DNA of 64,000 nt from the NCBI GenBank assembly GCA_942493245.1, contig OW818685.1, positions 3,968,001 through 4,032,000 on the forward strand, given 5' to 3'. The DNA is from DAOPYU01 sp942493245. Lineage in GTDB: Bacteria > Sumerlaeota > Sumerlaeia > UBA8349. The notes below the pieces were generated by a model that searched no databases, was not told where the DNA came from, and saw only the letters and a program-made list of their open reading frames with translations. A program made the position numbers and the translations under genes. Position 1 is the first letter of the stretch. Each line of letters opens with the position of its first letter. Below, one piece after another: positions 34,127 through 43,711 of the stretch.

Positions 34127-34547
34127 CGGGGGACTCCTTCGTACTACTATCTCGCAATATCGCGGTCATTTGCGTAGATTTTCCGGGAGAGTATATGCAA
34201 TACAGAGCGCAATCCTACTCCGGTCCCAGCCCTGAAAGGGCGGCCCATGTCAGCCCGGGGCAGAGCGAAGCGACGCACCGGGTCACGTGTCCCCTTTTCC
34301 CCCCAAAGGGCTGAAAGCCCGCTCCAAACGAAGCGGAACCGAACGGGCGGAATCGCGTAATCTCCCGAATCTCGCAAAGCCGCCAGGAAAAACGACCGCG
34401 CCGATCAGGAGATTGGCGATCCCAGGAGGGATCTTTCTTCACAAAACGCGAAGGCTGCAATTTTCGCGGCCTTTCTTTTGGTTTCGGCTTCGCTGCGCCA
34501 GGTCGGTAAAGAACTCGGTAACCCGTCCCGCTCGCGCGGCAAGCGTT
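34127..34547. repeat. Intergenic region with an imperfect repeat block
   Basis: Around 34228-34320 lie CCTGAAAGGGCGG and AGCCCGGGGCAGAGCGAAGCG, then CCAAAGGGCTGAAAGCCCG, which form an imperfect inverted pair of the CCTGAAAGGG type that I recall from other bacterial genomes. GGCTTCGCTGCGCCAGG near 34486 recurs near 62609. I see no gene. Confidence 0.5.
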
Positions 34548-36056
34548 TCAAAGCCCGTTCGGCACAAAGAGCGAGGGTTGGGCTAACAACTGCTGGTAGA
34601 GTCGCTCGTACGACTCGGCGGCCCGGTTCCAGGAAAAATCCTCGCGCATACCCCGCTGCTGCAACTGCCGCCAGACCTCCGGCTGATTATGGTAGAGATC
34701 CAGCGCGCGCCGAACCGTCATCAACAAACTATCCGGCGTGTATGGAGTAAAGAAGAAACCGGTCGCCTCGCCACTCCTCAACGAGGCCGGGGTCACCGGA
34801 TGCACCGTATCCACCAGACCGCCCGTCCGGTGAACGATCGGTACGGTTCCGTAGTGGAGACTGAACATCTGATTCAGCCCGCACGGCTCATAGCGCGAAA
34901 GCATCAGAAACGCGTCCGCGCCCGCCTCAATGGCGTGCGCCAGCGAGTTGTCGAAATCGAATTGGGCGCGCATCGTCTTGCGGTAGCGCTTGGCCGCCTT
35001 GGCAATGGCCGCCTGATAATCGAGACGTCCGCTTCCCAGAAAAACAAACTGTACGCCCAGCGCCATGAGTTTCGGCAGGGATTCGATCAGCAGTTGAATC
35101 CCCTTCTGCGCGTCAAGCCGGTTGACCATCGCCAGAATCGGAGTCTCGGGTTCCACGGCTAATCCCAGCCGCTCCTGCAGGTGGCGCTTACAGACCGCCT
35201 TACCCGACAGATCGTCCGCCGAATACGGCGCGGCGATCAGCGCGTCGTCGGTCGTATTCCATTCGGTGGTGTCCACCCCGTTCAGAATACCCGTGACGCG
35301 GTCAGCCCGATTGCCGAGAAAACCTTCCAGTCCGCAACCGAACTCCTGGGTGAGAATTTCTTCGGCGTACCGGGGACTGACCGTCGAGATCCAGTCGCTG
35401 TAAAAAATTCCCCCCTTCATGGGATTGAGCGCCCCCCAGTATTCCATCCGCTCGGCCTGGAACAGAGATGGAGACAACCCCACGCGTTCGAGCAGTGAAA
35501 AATCGCAAAGTCCCTGATAGGCCAGATTGTGAATGGTGAAAAGAATCCGCGTCCCGGCAAAGAATTTGTCGTAGCGGAACTTGACCTGGGCGCGCAGGAA
35601 AACCGGCAGAAAGGACGCCTGCCAGTCGTTGCAATGAAGGATGTCGGGCGCCCAGTTCAAGGCCTTGAGCAACCAGACAATCGCCATGTTGAAACTTGCG
35701 AACCGCTCGGCGTTGTCCGGATAATCCGTCCCGTTTTCCCCATACAGCCCCGGTCGGTCGAAAAGCTCCGGACAATCGAAGAAGTAAACCGTCACCAGTC
35801 CCTTGTCCCCGGAGTGGGCGTATTGGGTCTGGTAAATCTTTCCCTGAAGGCGTTTCCCGGGAAAATTCACCCAGATCTCCGGCATGAGAACCCGCAGGTC
35901 GTGTTCGACAGGGTCAATGCAGGCGTGGCGCGGCAGCACCACCCGCACGTCGTGTCCTCGCGCGGCCAGAGCGCGCGGCAGCGCCCCCAGGACGTCGGCC
36001 AATCCGCCAGTTTTGGCGAAGGGGATCATTTCGGAAGCAATCAAACAGATTTTCAA
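34548..36056 (-). CDS. glgA: Glycogen synthase (ADP-glucose type)
   Basis: The GT5 enzyme elongates alpha-1,4-glucan. The N-terminal K-I-C-L-I-A-S-E-M-I-P-F-A-K-T-G-G-L-A-D-V contains the ADP-glucose-binding K-T-G-G-L (Lys15). L-H-C-N-D-W-Q, T-I-H-N-L-A-Y-Q-G, N-G-V-D-T-T-E-W, L-S-R-Y-E-P-C-G-L-N-Q with the catalytic Glu, and T-G-G-L-V-D-T-V are intact. I choose TTG 36056, seven bases after AGGAG, giving 502 residues and the family-standard N-terminus. ATG 36071 would add five residues with a poorly placed ribosome-binding site. The GT2 gene lies immediately upstream. Confidence 0.95.
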   Translation of the reverse strand: MKICLIASEMIPFAKTGGLADVLGALPRALAARGHDVRVVLPRHACIDPVEHDLRVLMPEIWVNFPGKRLQGKIYQTQYAHSGDKGLVTVYFFDCPELFDRPGLYGENGTDYPDNAERFASFNMAIVWLLKALNWAPDILHCNDWQASFLPVFLRAQVKFRYDKFFAGTRILFTIHNLAYQGLCDFSLLERVGLSPSLFQAERMEYWGALNPMKGGIFYSDWISTVSPRYAEEILTQEFGCGLEGFLGNRADRVTGILNGVDTTEWNTTDDALIAAPYSADDLSGKAVCKRHLQERLGLAVEPETPILAMVNRLDAQKGIQLLIESLPKLMALGVQFVFLGSGRLDYQAAIAKAAKRYRKTMRAQFDFDNSLAHAIEAGADAFLMLSRYEPCGLNQMFSLHYGTVPIVHRTGGLVDTVHPVTPASLRSGEATGFFFTPYTPDSLLMTVRRALDLYHNQPEVWRQLQQRGMREDFSWNRAAESYERLYQQLLAQPSLFVPNGL

Positions 36057-36082
36057 GCCCGGTCTCCTCATTCCTGAATGTC

Positions 36083-36775
36083 TTAGTCGAAAAAGCGGTA
36101 CTTGAACAGGGTCCAGAGCGACAGGAAACCATCGGCCCAATAGATTTTCTTCCCCTCAGCCCGTCCGCGCGGGATGTAGGTGATGGGAATCTCGAGAATG
36201 TCATGACCCGCTTTGATCAACTTCACCGTCAACTCGACCGTGAAGGCAAAATCGTTGTTGACCAGTTGAAAGTCCTGAATCAGCTCGCGCCGGAACACCT
36301 GATAACAGGTTTCGACATCGGTCAGGCGCGTGCCGAAAAGCAGATTCACCGCGATATTGAGAACACGATTCCCCAGGTATTGCAGCCCCCCCATATTGGC
36401 GGCGCCCTGACCCAGAAACCGCGACCCGAACACCACATCGGCCTGACCCGCGCTCAGAGGCGCGAGGAGAGCCGGATAGTCCTCTGGATCGAGTTCCAGA
36501 TCGGCGTCCTGAAAAATCACCACATCGCCCGTGGCGACCCGCAACCCTTCCTTGAGCGCATGGCCGCGCCCCTGCGGGGCCGACTCAAAAATCACCTGAA
36601 AGTCCGGCTCTCCCTCATGGGCCAGCAGAATCTCACGCGTCCCATCAATCGAGTGGCCATCCACCACGATGATTTCCTTCTCAAAACCGGGCACCTGAAC
36701 ACACCGCACCTTCTCGATCACCGTGTCAATCGTACGGTGCTCGTTGTAAGAAGGGATAATAACCGACAATTTCAT
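36083..36775 (-). CDS. Family 2 glycosyltransferase (dolichyl/polyprenyl-phosphate mannose synthase-like)
   Basis: Starting at ATG 36775 (AGGATGGG ahead), the 230-residue GT-A protein reads L-S-V-I-I-P-S-Y-N-E, E-I-I-V-V-D-G-H-S-I-D-G-T, G-R-G-H-A-L-K-E-G, V-I-F-Q-D-A-D-L-E (the metal-binding D-x-D), V-V-F-G-S-R-F-L-G and E-V-P-I-type terminal strands. This matches DPM1/DpgA-like transferases without the long membrane tail. It likely charges a polyprenyl phosphate with a sugar. An in-frame upstream ATG at 36877 has no support. It lies 26 bases before glgA on the same strand. Confidence 0.9.
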   Translation of the reverse strand: MKLSVIIPSYNEHRTIDTVIEKVRCVQVPGFEKEIIVVDGHSIDGTREILLAHEGEPDFQVIFESAPQGRGHALKEGLRVATGDVVIFQDADLELDPEDYPALLAPLSAGQADVVFGSRFLGQGAANMGGLQYLGNRVLNIAVNLLFGTRLTDVETCYQVFRRELIQDFQLVNNDFAFTVELTVKLIKAGHDILEIPITYIPRGRAEGKKIYWADGFLSLWTLFKYRFFD

Positions 36776-36886
36776 CCTGGACCCATCCTGTCTGGAAACC
36801 GGGTACGAGAACACCGGCCTCGATCCACATTTAAGCGGATTAGTCAGGGAGCCGCAATCCGAAAATGGGGCTTTCACTCAGACAAG

Positions 36887-37000
36887 AGGTGGCATGGGCG
36901 TCTCGCCCATGAAGGGGATCCGGAACAAAAGACCCGAAACTCCCGGCCCTGCCGCCGAGAACGTCACAAATCACGGGCGGGACGCCCGGGCCACCTCCGG
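36887..37000 (+). repeat. Dispersed palindromic repeat, copy A (about 115 bp)
   Basis: It starts AGGTGGCATGGGCGTCTCGC and ends CACGGGCGGGACGCCCG-GGCCACC, so its ends are imperfect inverted repeats. An almost identical copy lies inverted at 62049-62163. It has no coding content. Confidence 0.75.
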
Positions 37001-37057
37001 GCCTCCCCAAACGCAATCTCCGGTCTTCCCGTTATAGACCAACCGGGGACATTTTTT

Positions 37058-39673
37058 TCAATTTCCACTCGCAGCACGACCGGAATCAGGCAGTTTTCCC
37101 TGCCGATACGCATCCAGATAAGCTTCAATCTCCCGGACAGAATCCGTTTTATTGCCCTTGGAAGCCAGTTCCAGGGCCTCTTGCGCCAGCGACAGAGCCT
37201 TCTCGAAGTCGCCCGTCTCCGCGTGATAAATACTCTGCAGGAACACCGGTTCCGACGCGTTCCGGTATCTGGAGTCCAATTCTACGACGGAAGCCAATTC
37301 CCTCGCCCCCTCTTCCATCTTTCCCTGCCGGTAGAACACCAGAGCCAGATTGTAGCGAATCGGCGCATTCTGTGGCGCCAATTGCGCGGCTTTTGCAAGA
37401 TGGGTTTCCGCTTGGAGGTATTCCTTGTCGGCAAACAGAATCTTCCCCAAGTCCAGCCGGTTCCCAATATGGTTGGGTTGGAGGTTGAGCGCCTGGGTGT
37501 AGTAACGCTCCGCCTCGTCATATTTCTTCTGACGTCCCGCAATCTGGCCCAGTAAAGTGAGCGCTTCGGAATTTTGGGGATTGATCCGAATTACCTGCAG
37601 GAAGTTGGGGGCCGCCAGATCCAACTTGCCCTGTTCCATCTGAGCCAATCCGAGGTTGTAATACACATCGCCATTCTGCGGATCGAGATCGATCGCCTTC
37701 AGGAAACACTGTTCACTCTCGGCGAGTTCTTTCTGCTTATAGAGCGCGATCCCCAGGTCGCGCCAGGCGTTTGTCAGTTTGGGGGACAGGCGTACGGCTT
37801 CTCGGTACTCCACGATGGATTCCGGAATTTTCCCGCATGCCGCCAACGTTCTTCCGTAATTGTAATGGAGCAACGGATTTTCGGGAGCGACCGCGATTCC
37901 TTTTCCGAGAAACTCGATCGCTTCCCCCACCTTCTTCTGTTCGAGCAGGAGAGCCCCCAGACTGTTCAGTGCGCGGTCGTTCTGGGGGTTGATTTCAATG
38001 GCTTTGCGATAAAACGAAATGGCTTTTTCCACATCCCCGAACTCAAAATTGGTATAGGCCGTCCGGGTAAACGAAATGTCGTTAATGTATTCCTGGCGCA
38101 GTTTCTGGATCGCGTCGTGATCGGTATTGACGAACTCGGGGATATTGGCCGCGTATTGAGGCTGAACAAAATGCGAAAGCGCTACGGGAGGCGTGCTGTT
38201 CCCCTCCTCGTCTATATGCGTGAGAAGCAATTGCGTGTACGGTCCATTGACCTTGGACGAGAAAACCAGCCATTTACTGTTGGGCGACCAGCTGTGCCAC
38301 GAGTTCATGCGGTTTGTGTTGCACCGCAGCCGTCGCGCTTCGCCTCCCGCCGCCGGAACGATGTAGAGTTCGCTGTCTGCCTGCAGAAGCATGAAACTGT
38401 TCGCCCGACAAAACACGATCCACTTCCCGTCCGGCGAATACTTGGGAAAATAGTTGCTCATGCCGTTGTTCGAGGCCCCTTCGAGCGGAACCGCCTCGCC
38501 GCCGTCGCCATTATTGTAAGGGATCCGGTACAGATCGAACTTGAATGTCTCATCGCCCTTGATGAATTCCTCACACTCCGCCGCGGTCAAGATGATGTTC
38601 TCGTTGGACGATTCCGAAAGATTCTTCAGATTGTAACTCGTATGCCGCGCAAAAAGGACCTCTTGCCCATCCGGACTCCAAGACGGATTGGCCTGCACAT
38701 AGGTCGGGTCGGAAGCGCCCGACAGCGCTTTGAATGTCTTCGTCTCGATGTTGTAATTGAAGAGAACCCCACGGATCGGGAAAAACAACTGCGAAAATTC
38801 AATCCCCGGCATCGGCAGAAAGACCGACCGGTCCTTGACCATGCAGAGCACGTTTTTCCCATCGGGCGCAATTTGAGCCAGAAGGCCGAAAGTGTTTTTC
38901 GGATTCTTCGGCTCACAGTCGCTCCAGGTGATGATTTTGTCGGTTGAAATCGCGATTTCTTTCTCCACCGGGGCGATCAGGTACGAGCCTTTATCATTGG
39001 CAAAATCCACATCCATCGCAAACGTTTTGCCGTCCCGGCTGAACGAGTGGCAGTTCGCACAGGACGGAATGCCGTCGAGCAACAGGCGCGGTTCTTCGCG
39101 CTTCGAGACGGAACCGAAGCGCCACCGAATGCGGGACGTGTCCTTAACGGCATCGATAAACGGCAGGGGAACTTCCCGGAAAAAGATGGGCGCTCCCACC
39201 TCGTCCTTCGAAGTGGCGATCGAGATCCTCGCGCCCGAGAGCAATGTCTTCGGCTTCGAACGCTGGACTCCGAGGATCGAGACACGAACCGGACTCTCGG
39301 TCGAGCGTTTCTTGATCGTGGCCCAATCTTCTTCGCTCGGCGTCCATTCCTTCTTATCCGAGAGAAACCGCATCGGTTCGCCTTTATCCTGAAAGTCGAA
39401 CACGAGACCCCAGCAATCCGCATCGAGCAGGGTGTCGGCCCAGCGGAAGGAGGGAGCGACAATGTCGGCTGGGAACAGGGTTTCGTCGAGCGGGTAATGG
39501 ATCTGCAACTTGCCGGAGGGCGCCTGTTCGGCCGAAAATGCCGACAGGGTCCGCATCAGACGGGTGTGCTGATCGCCTCCGCAGTTGCGGGACCAATACA
39601 CACCCCCCCCGATCAGGCAGGCCAGAAAAATCACCGCGGCGAGAATATAAACAGAGCGACACCGGTAGCTCAT
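37058..39673 (-). CDS. Membrane-anchored PD40 beta-propeller/TPR protein with a CXXCH heme-type motif
   Basis: The 871-residue protein has one N-terminal membrane helix (about 8-27). A beta-rich region follows with C-A-N-C-H at about residues 207-211, a c-type cytochrome attachment motif, within S-C-A-N-C-H-S-F-S-R-D-G-K-T. TolB-like PD40 blades come next (S-W-S-P-D-G-Q-E-V-L-F, K-Y-S-P-D-G-K-W-I-V-F, S-W-S-P-N-S-K-W-L-V-F). The C-terminal ~330 residues are about nine TPR repeats with N-P-Q-N-type turns. TTGGAGG precedes the ATG. Related proteins are often labelled cytochrome c biogenesis proteins, but the propeller/TPR design suggests an envelope scaffold or sensor. No distal axial ligand can be assigned. 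Confidence 0.8.
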   Translation of the reverse strand: MSYRCRSVYILAAVIFLACLIGGGVYWSRNCGGDQHTRLMRTLSAFSAEQAPSGKLQIHYPLDETLFPADIVAPSFRWADTLLDADCWGLVFDFQDKGEPMRFLSDKKEWTPSEEDWATIKKRSTESPVRVSILGVQRSKPKTLLSGARISIATSKDEVGAPIFFREVPLPFIDAVKDTSRIRWRFGSVSKREEPRLLLDGIPSCANCHSFSRDGKTFAMDVDFANDKGSYLIAPVEKEIAISTDKIITWSDCEPKNPKNTFGLLAQIAPDGKNVLCMVKDRSVFLPMPGIEFSQLFFPIRGVLFNYNIETKTFKALSGASDPTYVQANPSWSPDGQEVLFARHTSYNLKNLSESSNENIILTAAECEEFIKGDETFKFDLYRIPYNNGDGGEAVPLEGASNNGMSNYFPKYSPDGKWIVFCRANSFMLLQADSELYIVPAAGGEARRLRCNTNRMNSWHSWSPNSKWLVFSSKVNGPYTQLLLTHIDEEGNSTPPVALSHFVQPQYAANIPEFVNTDHDAIQKLRQEYINDISFTRTAYTNFEFGDVEKAISFYRKAIEINPQNDRALNSLGALLLEQKKVGEAIEFLGKGIAVAPENPLLHYNYGRTLAACGKIPESIVEYREAVRLSPKLTNAWRDLGIALYKQKELAESEQCFLKAIDLDPQNGDVYYNLGLAQMEQGKLDLAAPNFLQVIRINPQNSEALTLLGQIAGRQKKYDEAERYYTQALNLQPNHIGNRLDLGKILFADKEYLQAETHLAKAAQLAPQNAPIRYNLALVFYRQGKMEEGARELASVVELDSRYRNASEPVFLQSIYHAETGDFEKALSLAQEALELASKGNKTDSVREIEAYLDAYRQGKLPDSGRAASGN

Positions 39674-40095
39674 AAGCGTTCGGCCTCCAACATCATTCTG
39701 AATCTATGTATTACCTAAAAAAGAAAGCGGGTTCCGAAGAACCGTCCCGACGTTAGTCAACCTCTTCGGGTTTCGCAAGAACAAATGCAAGAGAGTATGA
39801 GAAAACTTTTCAAACTCTTCATTGTCCTGGTTCGACAAGGTTCAAGTTCATATTCACACAGAGGAGATCCGGAAAAAGAGAACAAACTCCGACACAACGC
39901 GAGTCGTTCACGCCAGAGGAGAAAACGAGAACGGACAATCAAAAGAATTTCCCCGTGATTCCAGAATCATCGTAAGATTGTCCAAATGAGTCCCCAAATC
40001 CTCCATTGCAAACCGCCGCAGGTGCGGTTATGGTCCTGAATTGTGTGGAATTGCGCGAGATTGTTGTCTGACTGGAAAGAAAAAGGAGAGAACCC
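39674..40095. other. Divergent intergenic region, AT-rich
   Basis: This 420-base gap lies between the divergent PD40/TPR and GH2 genes and must hold both promoters. It is visibly AT-rich. A small hairpin (AACCGC/GCGGTT near 40009-40028) sits 70 bases ahead of the GH2 gene. I could not assign promoter hexamers. Confidence 0.4.
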
Positions 40096-43000
40096 ATGTA
40101 TCCCTCAGGAAAAATTCGTTACCGCGGTCTGATGAGTCTCATGCTGCTTCTGGCCGGAATCGCCTGTTCATATGCGGCGGAGCCCCTGACGCAGCAAACC
40201 CTCCCGCTGGCCGGCGAGTGGCGGTGTCGTCTCGACCCAAAGGGAGAAGGCGAAAAGTTGGGGTGGGCCGGCAAACCCCTCGAAACAACCTCAACAGTCC
40301 GTCTGCCCGGCTCTTTGTCCGAGAGCGGACTGGGCGACCCGCCTTCTCTGAAAACCAAATGGACCGGCGGAACCCAGAACAGTCCCTTCTTCACCGACCC
40401 CGCATACGCCCCTTACCGCGATCCGGCAAACTTCAAAGTCCCCTTCTGGTTGACCCCGGTGAAATACTACGTGGGACCGGCCTGGTACGAACGCGAGATT
40501 GAGGTGCCCGCCGACTGGGCGAACGGGCAGCGCCGCGTCACGCTCTTCCTCGAACGCCTCCATTGGGAAACCCGCCTCTGGGTGGATGGACGCCTGACCG
40601 GAACGGGCAACAGCCTCGCCACACCCCACGAATTCACGCTCGACAATCTCAAACCAGGCAAACACCGCCTGACCCTGCGGGTGGACAACACCGTGCGGAT
40701 CGGGGTGGGTCTGGACGCCCACAGCGTCTCCGACCACACCCAGTCGAACTGGAACGGGGTCGTGGGGAAAATGGAACTGCGCGCCGGCGCCCCGTCGGTC
40801 TGGATCGAAGACCTCCAGATCTACCCCGATCTGGCGACCCGGAGCGTCAAGATCCGCGCCACCGTCACCGCCGCCCCTCAAAAACAGACCGAAGGGTTCC
40901 TGACTCTGAGCGCCCAGGCCAATTGGGAAAACCGTTCCCACGCGCCCGCCCCGAAGACCGTCCCCATCTCGATTCAGGCGGCCACGCCCAAAACGGTCGA
41001 GGTGGACTACCCGATGGGAGACGACTTTCTGCCGTGGGATGAGTTCACTCCTGCCGTGTATGCCATGACCGCCCAGATCAAGACGCAGGAGTCGGGACCG
41101 GCGGTTGCCGAAACCGTCCAGCGTTTCGGCATGCGCCAGATCGGCGCCGAGGCGCGGCAGATCACGATCAACGGTCAGAAACGCTTCCCGCGCGGCACGC
41201 TCGAATGCAGCATCTTCCCGCTGACGGGGTACCCACCCACGGACAAGGCGTCCTGGGCGCGGATCATGAAAGTTCTCAAGGCCCACGGTCTCAACCACCT
41301 GCGTTTCCACTCCTGGTGCCCGCCCGAAGCGGCGTTCGACGCGGCGGACGAAGCCGGGGTCTATTTCCAGATCGAGTGCGACTCCTGGGCCACCGTCGGC
41401 GACGGCAAGCCGATTGACTCCTTTGTGTACGCCGAAGGCGACCGCATCCTGAAGGAATACGGCAACCACCCCTCGTTCTGCTTCCTGCTCTATGGAAACG
41501 AACCCAGCGGGAAAAACCAGAACCGCTATCTGGGCGATCTGGTCAATTCCTGGAAGAAAAAAGACCCGCGCCGACTCTACAGCAGCGCGTCGGGCTGGCC
41601 CAGCATCCCCGAGAACCAGTTTCACGTGACCCCCACCCCGCGCGTTCAGGCTTGGGGCGATGGACTGAAAAGCCGCGTGAACGCCCGAGCGCCCGAGACC
41701 ACAACCGACTACACGAACTTCATTTCCCAGTACGAAGTCCCGGTCATCAGCCACGAAATCGGCCAGTGGTGCGTCTATCCGAATTTCGACGAGATCGCGA
41801 AATACAAGGGCGTGCTCCAGGCGCGCAATTTCGAAATCTTCCGCGACAGTCTGAAAGCCAACCACATGTTCGACCAGGCGCACGACTTCCTGATCGCCTC
41901 GGGCAAACTCCAGACCCTCCTCTATAAAGAGGACATCGAGTCGGCCCTCCGCACCCCGGGGTTCGGCGGTTTCCAACTCCTCGACCTCCACGATTTCCCC
42001 GGTCAGGGCACCGCCCTCGTCGGGGTACTCGACCCCTTCTGGGACTCGAAAGGCTACGTCACACCCGAGGAATACCACCGTTTCGCCTGTGAAACAGTCC
42101 CACTCGCCCGGATGGAAAAACGCTACTGGACCACGGCGGAAACCCTCCAGGCCGAGATTCAGGTAGCGCACTTCGGCCCCACTCCTCTGAAAGGCGCCTC
42201 GATTCAATGGAGCCTCTCCGATGCCTCGGGCAAGGAGATCGCAAAAGGCGAAACGGAGAAAAAAGACATCCCGCTCGGAAACGGACGGTTGGGTCTCTCC
42301 CTGTCCACCCCATTGAGTGCCGTCGCGGCACCCGCCCAATGCGTGCTGACCCTCGCAATTGCCGGAACGCCCTACAGCAACAGTTGGGACCTCTGGGTCT
42401 ATCCGGCCCAGATCGAAACGAAAGCCCCCGAGACCGTCACCATCGCCGAAGAGTTGACTCCTGAAGTCCTGCAGAAACTCGAAGCCGGAGGCAAGGTGTT
42501 GCTTCTGCCCGCCCCCCTCACCGTGAAGGGAGACAAGTTCGGCCCCGTACCCGCCGGGTTCTCGAGCATCTTCTGGAACACCGCCTGGACCAACCGCCAG
42601 CCCCCCGTCACGCTGGGCGTTCTCTGCGATCCCAAACACCCCGCTCTGGCCGACTTCCCCACCGAATCGCACAGCAACTGGCAGTGGTGGGATCTGATCC
42701 ACGGCTCGCAGATTCTGATTCTCAACGACCTGCCCGCCGAACTGCGCCCCGTCGTGCAGGTGATTGACGACTGGGTCACGAACCGGCGCCTGGGTCTGGT
42801 TTTCGAGGCAAAAGTGGGGCAGGGCCGCCTCGTGGTGTGCGGCGCCGACCTCCAGAACGACCTGGCCAACCGCCCCGTCGCGCGCCAGATGCGCGCCAGC
42901 CTGTTGCGTTACATGAACGCCGAGACCTTCAATCCCCCAGTCTCAATCAGGGCCGACGCGCTGAAATCACTCTTCCAGAAACCCTCGATCCGGGGCAAAG

Positions 43001-43407
43001 TGGTTTCGGTGGACAGTGAAATCCCCGGATACGAAGGGGAAAACGTCCTCGACAACAACCCCGCAACCTGTTGGCACACCCAGTGGCAGGGAGACAACGT
43101 CCCGAAGTTCCCGCATGAGATTCAGATCCGTCTGGAGAAACCGGCCGAGATCCGGAGTTTCAGCGTGACCCCCCGGACAGACATTCGGAACGGCGACTTT
43201 GCCCAATACGCCTTTTACGTGAGCGCGGATGGGAAAGAATGGGGAACACCGGTCGCGGAAGGGACCTTTACCCAATTCTATCAGCCGCGCACCGTCGAAT
43301 TGAAAAAGCCCGTGCTGGGTCAATTCATCCGTCTGGTTGCGTTGTCCGGTGACGCCAGCCAGAATTACGTGGCGATCGCGGAATTGGCGCTTCAAACGGA
43401 CAAGTAA
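40096..43407 (+). CDS. Secreted GH2-family glycoside hydrolase with C-terminal discoidin-like domain
   Basis: The 1103-residue protein has a signal peptide (hydrophobic L-M-L-L-L-A-G-I-A, cleavage near Y-A-A). The GH2 domains follow in order: jelly roll (about 35-230, W-Y-E-R-E-I-E-V-P), immunoglobulin-like, then a TIM barrel with L-R-F-H-S-W-C-P-P-E-A, the acid/base motif Y-G-N-E-P-S and the likely nucleophile in S-H-E-I-G-Q-W. After a beta-rich linker, the last ~150 residues (N-V-L-D-N-N-P-A-T-C-W-H-T, F-Y-V-S-A-D-G-K-E-W) form an F5/8 type C (discoidin) binding domain. Beta-galactosidase, glucuronidase or a related specificity is possible; it cannot be fixed from sequence. AAAGGAGAG precedes the ATG. 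Confidence 0.85.
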   Translation: MYPSGKIRYRGLMSLMLLLAGIACSYAAEPLTQQTLPLAGEWRCRLDPKGEGEKLGWAGKPLETTSTVRLPGSLSESGLGDPPSLKTKWTGGTQNSPFFTDPAYAPYRDPANFKVPFWLTPVKYYVGPAWYEREIEVPADWANGQRRVTLFLERLHWETRLWVDGRLTGTGNSLATPHEFTLDNLKPGKHRLTLRVDNTVRIGVGLDAHSVSDHTQSNWNGVVGKMELRAGAPSVWIEDLQIYPDLATRSVKIRATVTAAPQKQTEGFLTLSAQANWENRSHAPAPKTVPISIQAATPKTVEVDYPMGDDFLPWDEFTPAVYAMTAQIKTQESGPAVAETVQRFGMRQIGAEARQITINGQKRFPRGTLECSIFPLTGYPPTDKASWARIMKVLKAHGLNHLRFHSWCPPEAAFDAADEAGVYFQIECDSWATVGDGKPIDSFVYAEGDRILKEYGNHPSFCFLLYGNEPSGKNQNRYLGDLVNSWKKKDPRRLYSSASGWPSIPENQFHVTPTPRVQAWGDGLKSRVNARAPETTTDYTNFISQYEVPVISHEIGQWCVYPNFDEIAKYKGVLQARNFEIFRDSLKANHMFDQAHDFLIASGKLQTLLYKEDIESALRTPGFGGFQLLDLHDFPGQGTALVGVLDPFWDSKGYVTPEEYHRFACETVPLARMEKRYWTTAETLQAEIQVAHFGPTPLKGASIQWSLSDASGKEIAKGETEKKDIPLGNGRLGLSLSTPLSAVAAPAQCVLTLAIAGTPYSNSWDLWVYPAQIETKAPETVTIAEELTPEVLQKLEAGGKVLLLPAPLTVKGDKFGPVPAGFSSIFWNTAWTNRQPPVTLGVLCDPKHPALADFPTESHSNWQWWDLIHGSQILILNDLPAELRPVVQVIDDWVTNRRLGLVFEAKVGQGRLVVCGADLQNDLANRPVARQMRASLLRYMNAETFNPPVSIRADALKSLFQKPSIRGKVVSVDSEIPGYEGENVLDNNPATCWHTQWQGDNVPKFPHEIQIRLEKPAEIRSFSVTPRTDIRNGDFAQYAFYVSADGKEWGTPVAEGTFTQFYQPRTVELKKPVLGQFIRLVALSGDASQNYVAIAELALQTDK

Positions 43408-43438
43408 CCAACCCGGCCCGAAAACAAGAAACCGTATA

Positions 43439-43486
43439 AAATTCAAAGGGGGCATGGGCTTTACGGCCCATGCCCCCTTTGAATTT
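43439..43486. terminator. Perfect 21-bp hairpin after the GH2 gene
   Basis: Arms 43439-43459 and 43466-43486 are perfect reverse complements around the loop TTTACG (core GGGGGCATGGGC). It begins 31 bases after the GH2 stop. The following bases are only moderately T-rich (TTTC), so the mode of termination is unclear. Confidence 0.65.
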
Positions 43487-43711
43487 CACCATGAGTTCCC
43501 TCAACACACGTGGGCTATACCGCTCGCGTATCCGAAAAAACGCCCGCACTTGCAGAATACGCATGACAGAAACTCGTTTTTCAGGATATGGTGCAGCGGC
43601 AGGGGTAAACTCGAAAATCTTGAGGTCAAGGCTATTGCGGAAAATCCCCATCAGAAACAAGAAGAGGGTCTGTCCGTACCGTACGAACAAAGTGGCGCGA
43701 GGAGTATTGGG

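Noticed and set aside
40291..42702. 803-codon minus-strand ORF inside the GH2 gene
   Set aside because: The plus frame carries the full GH2 architecture; the minus frame is an antisense shadow.
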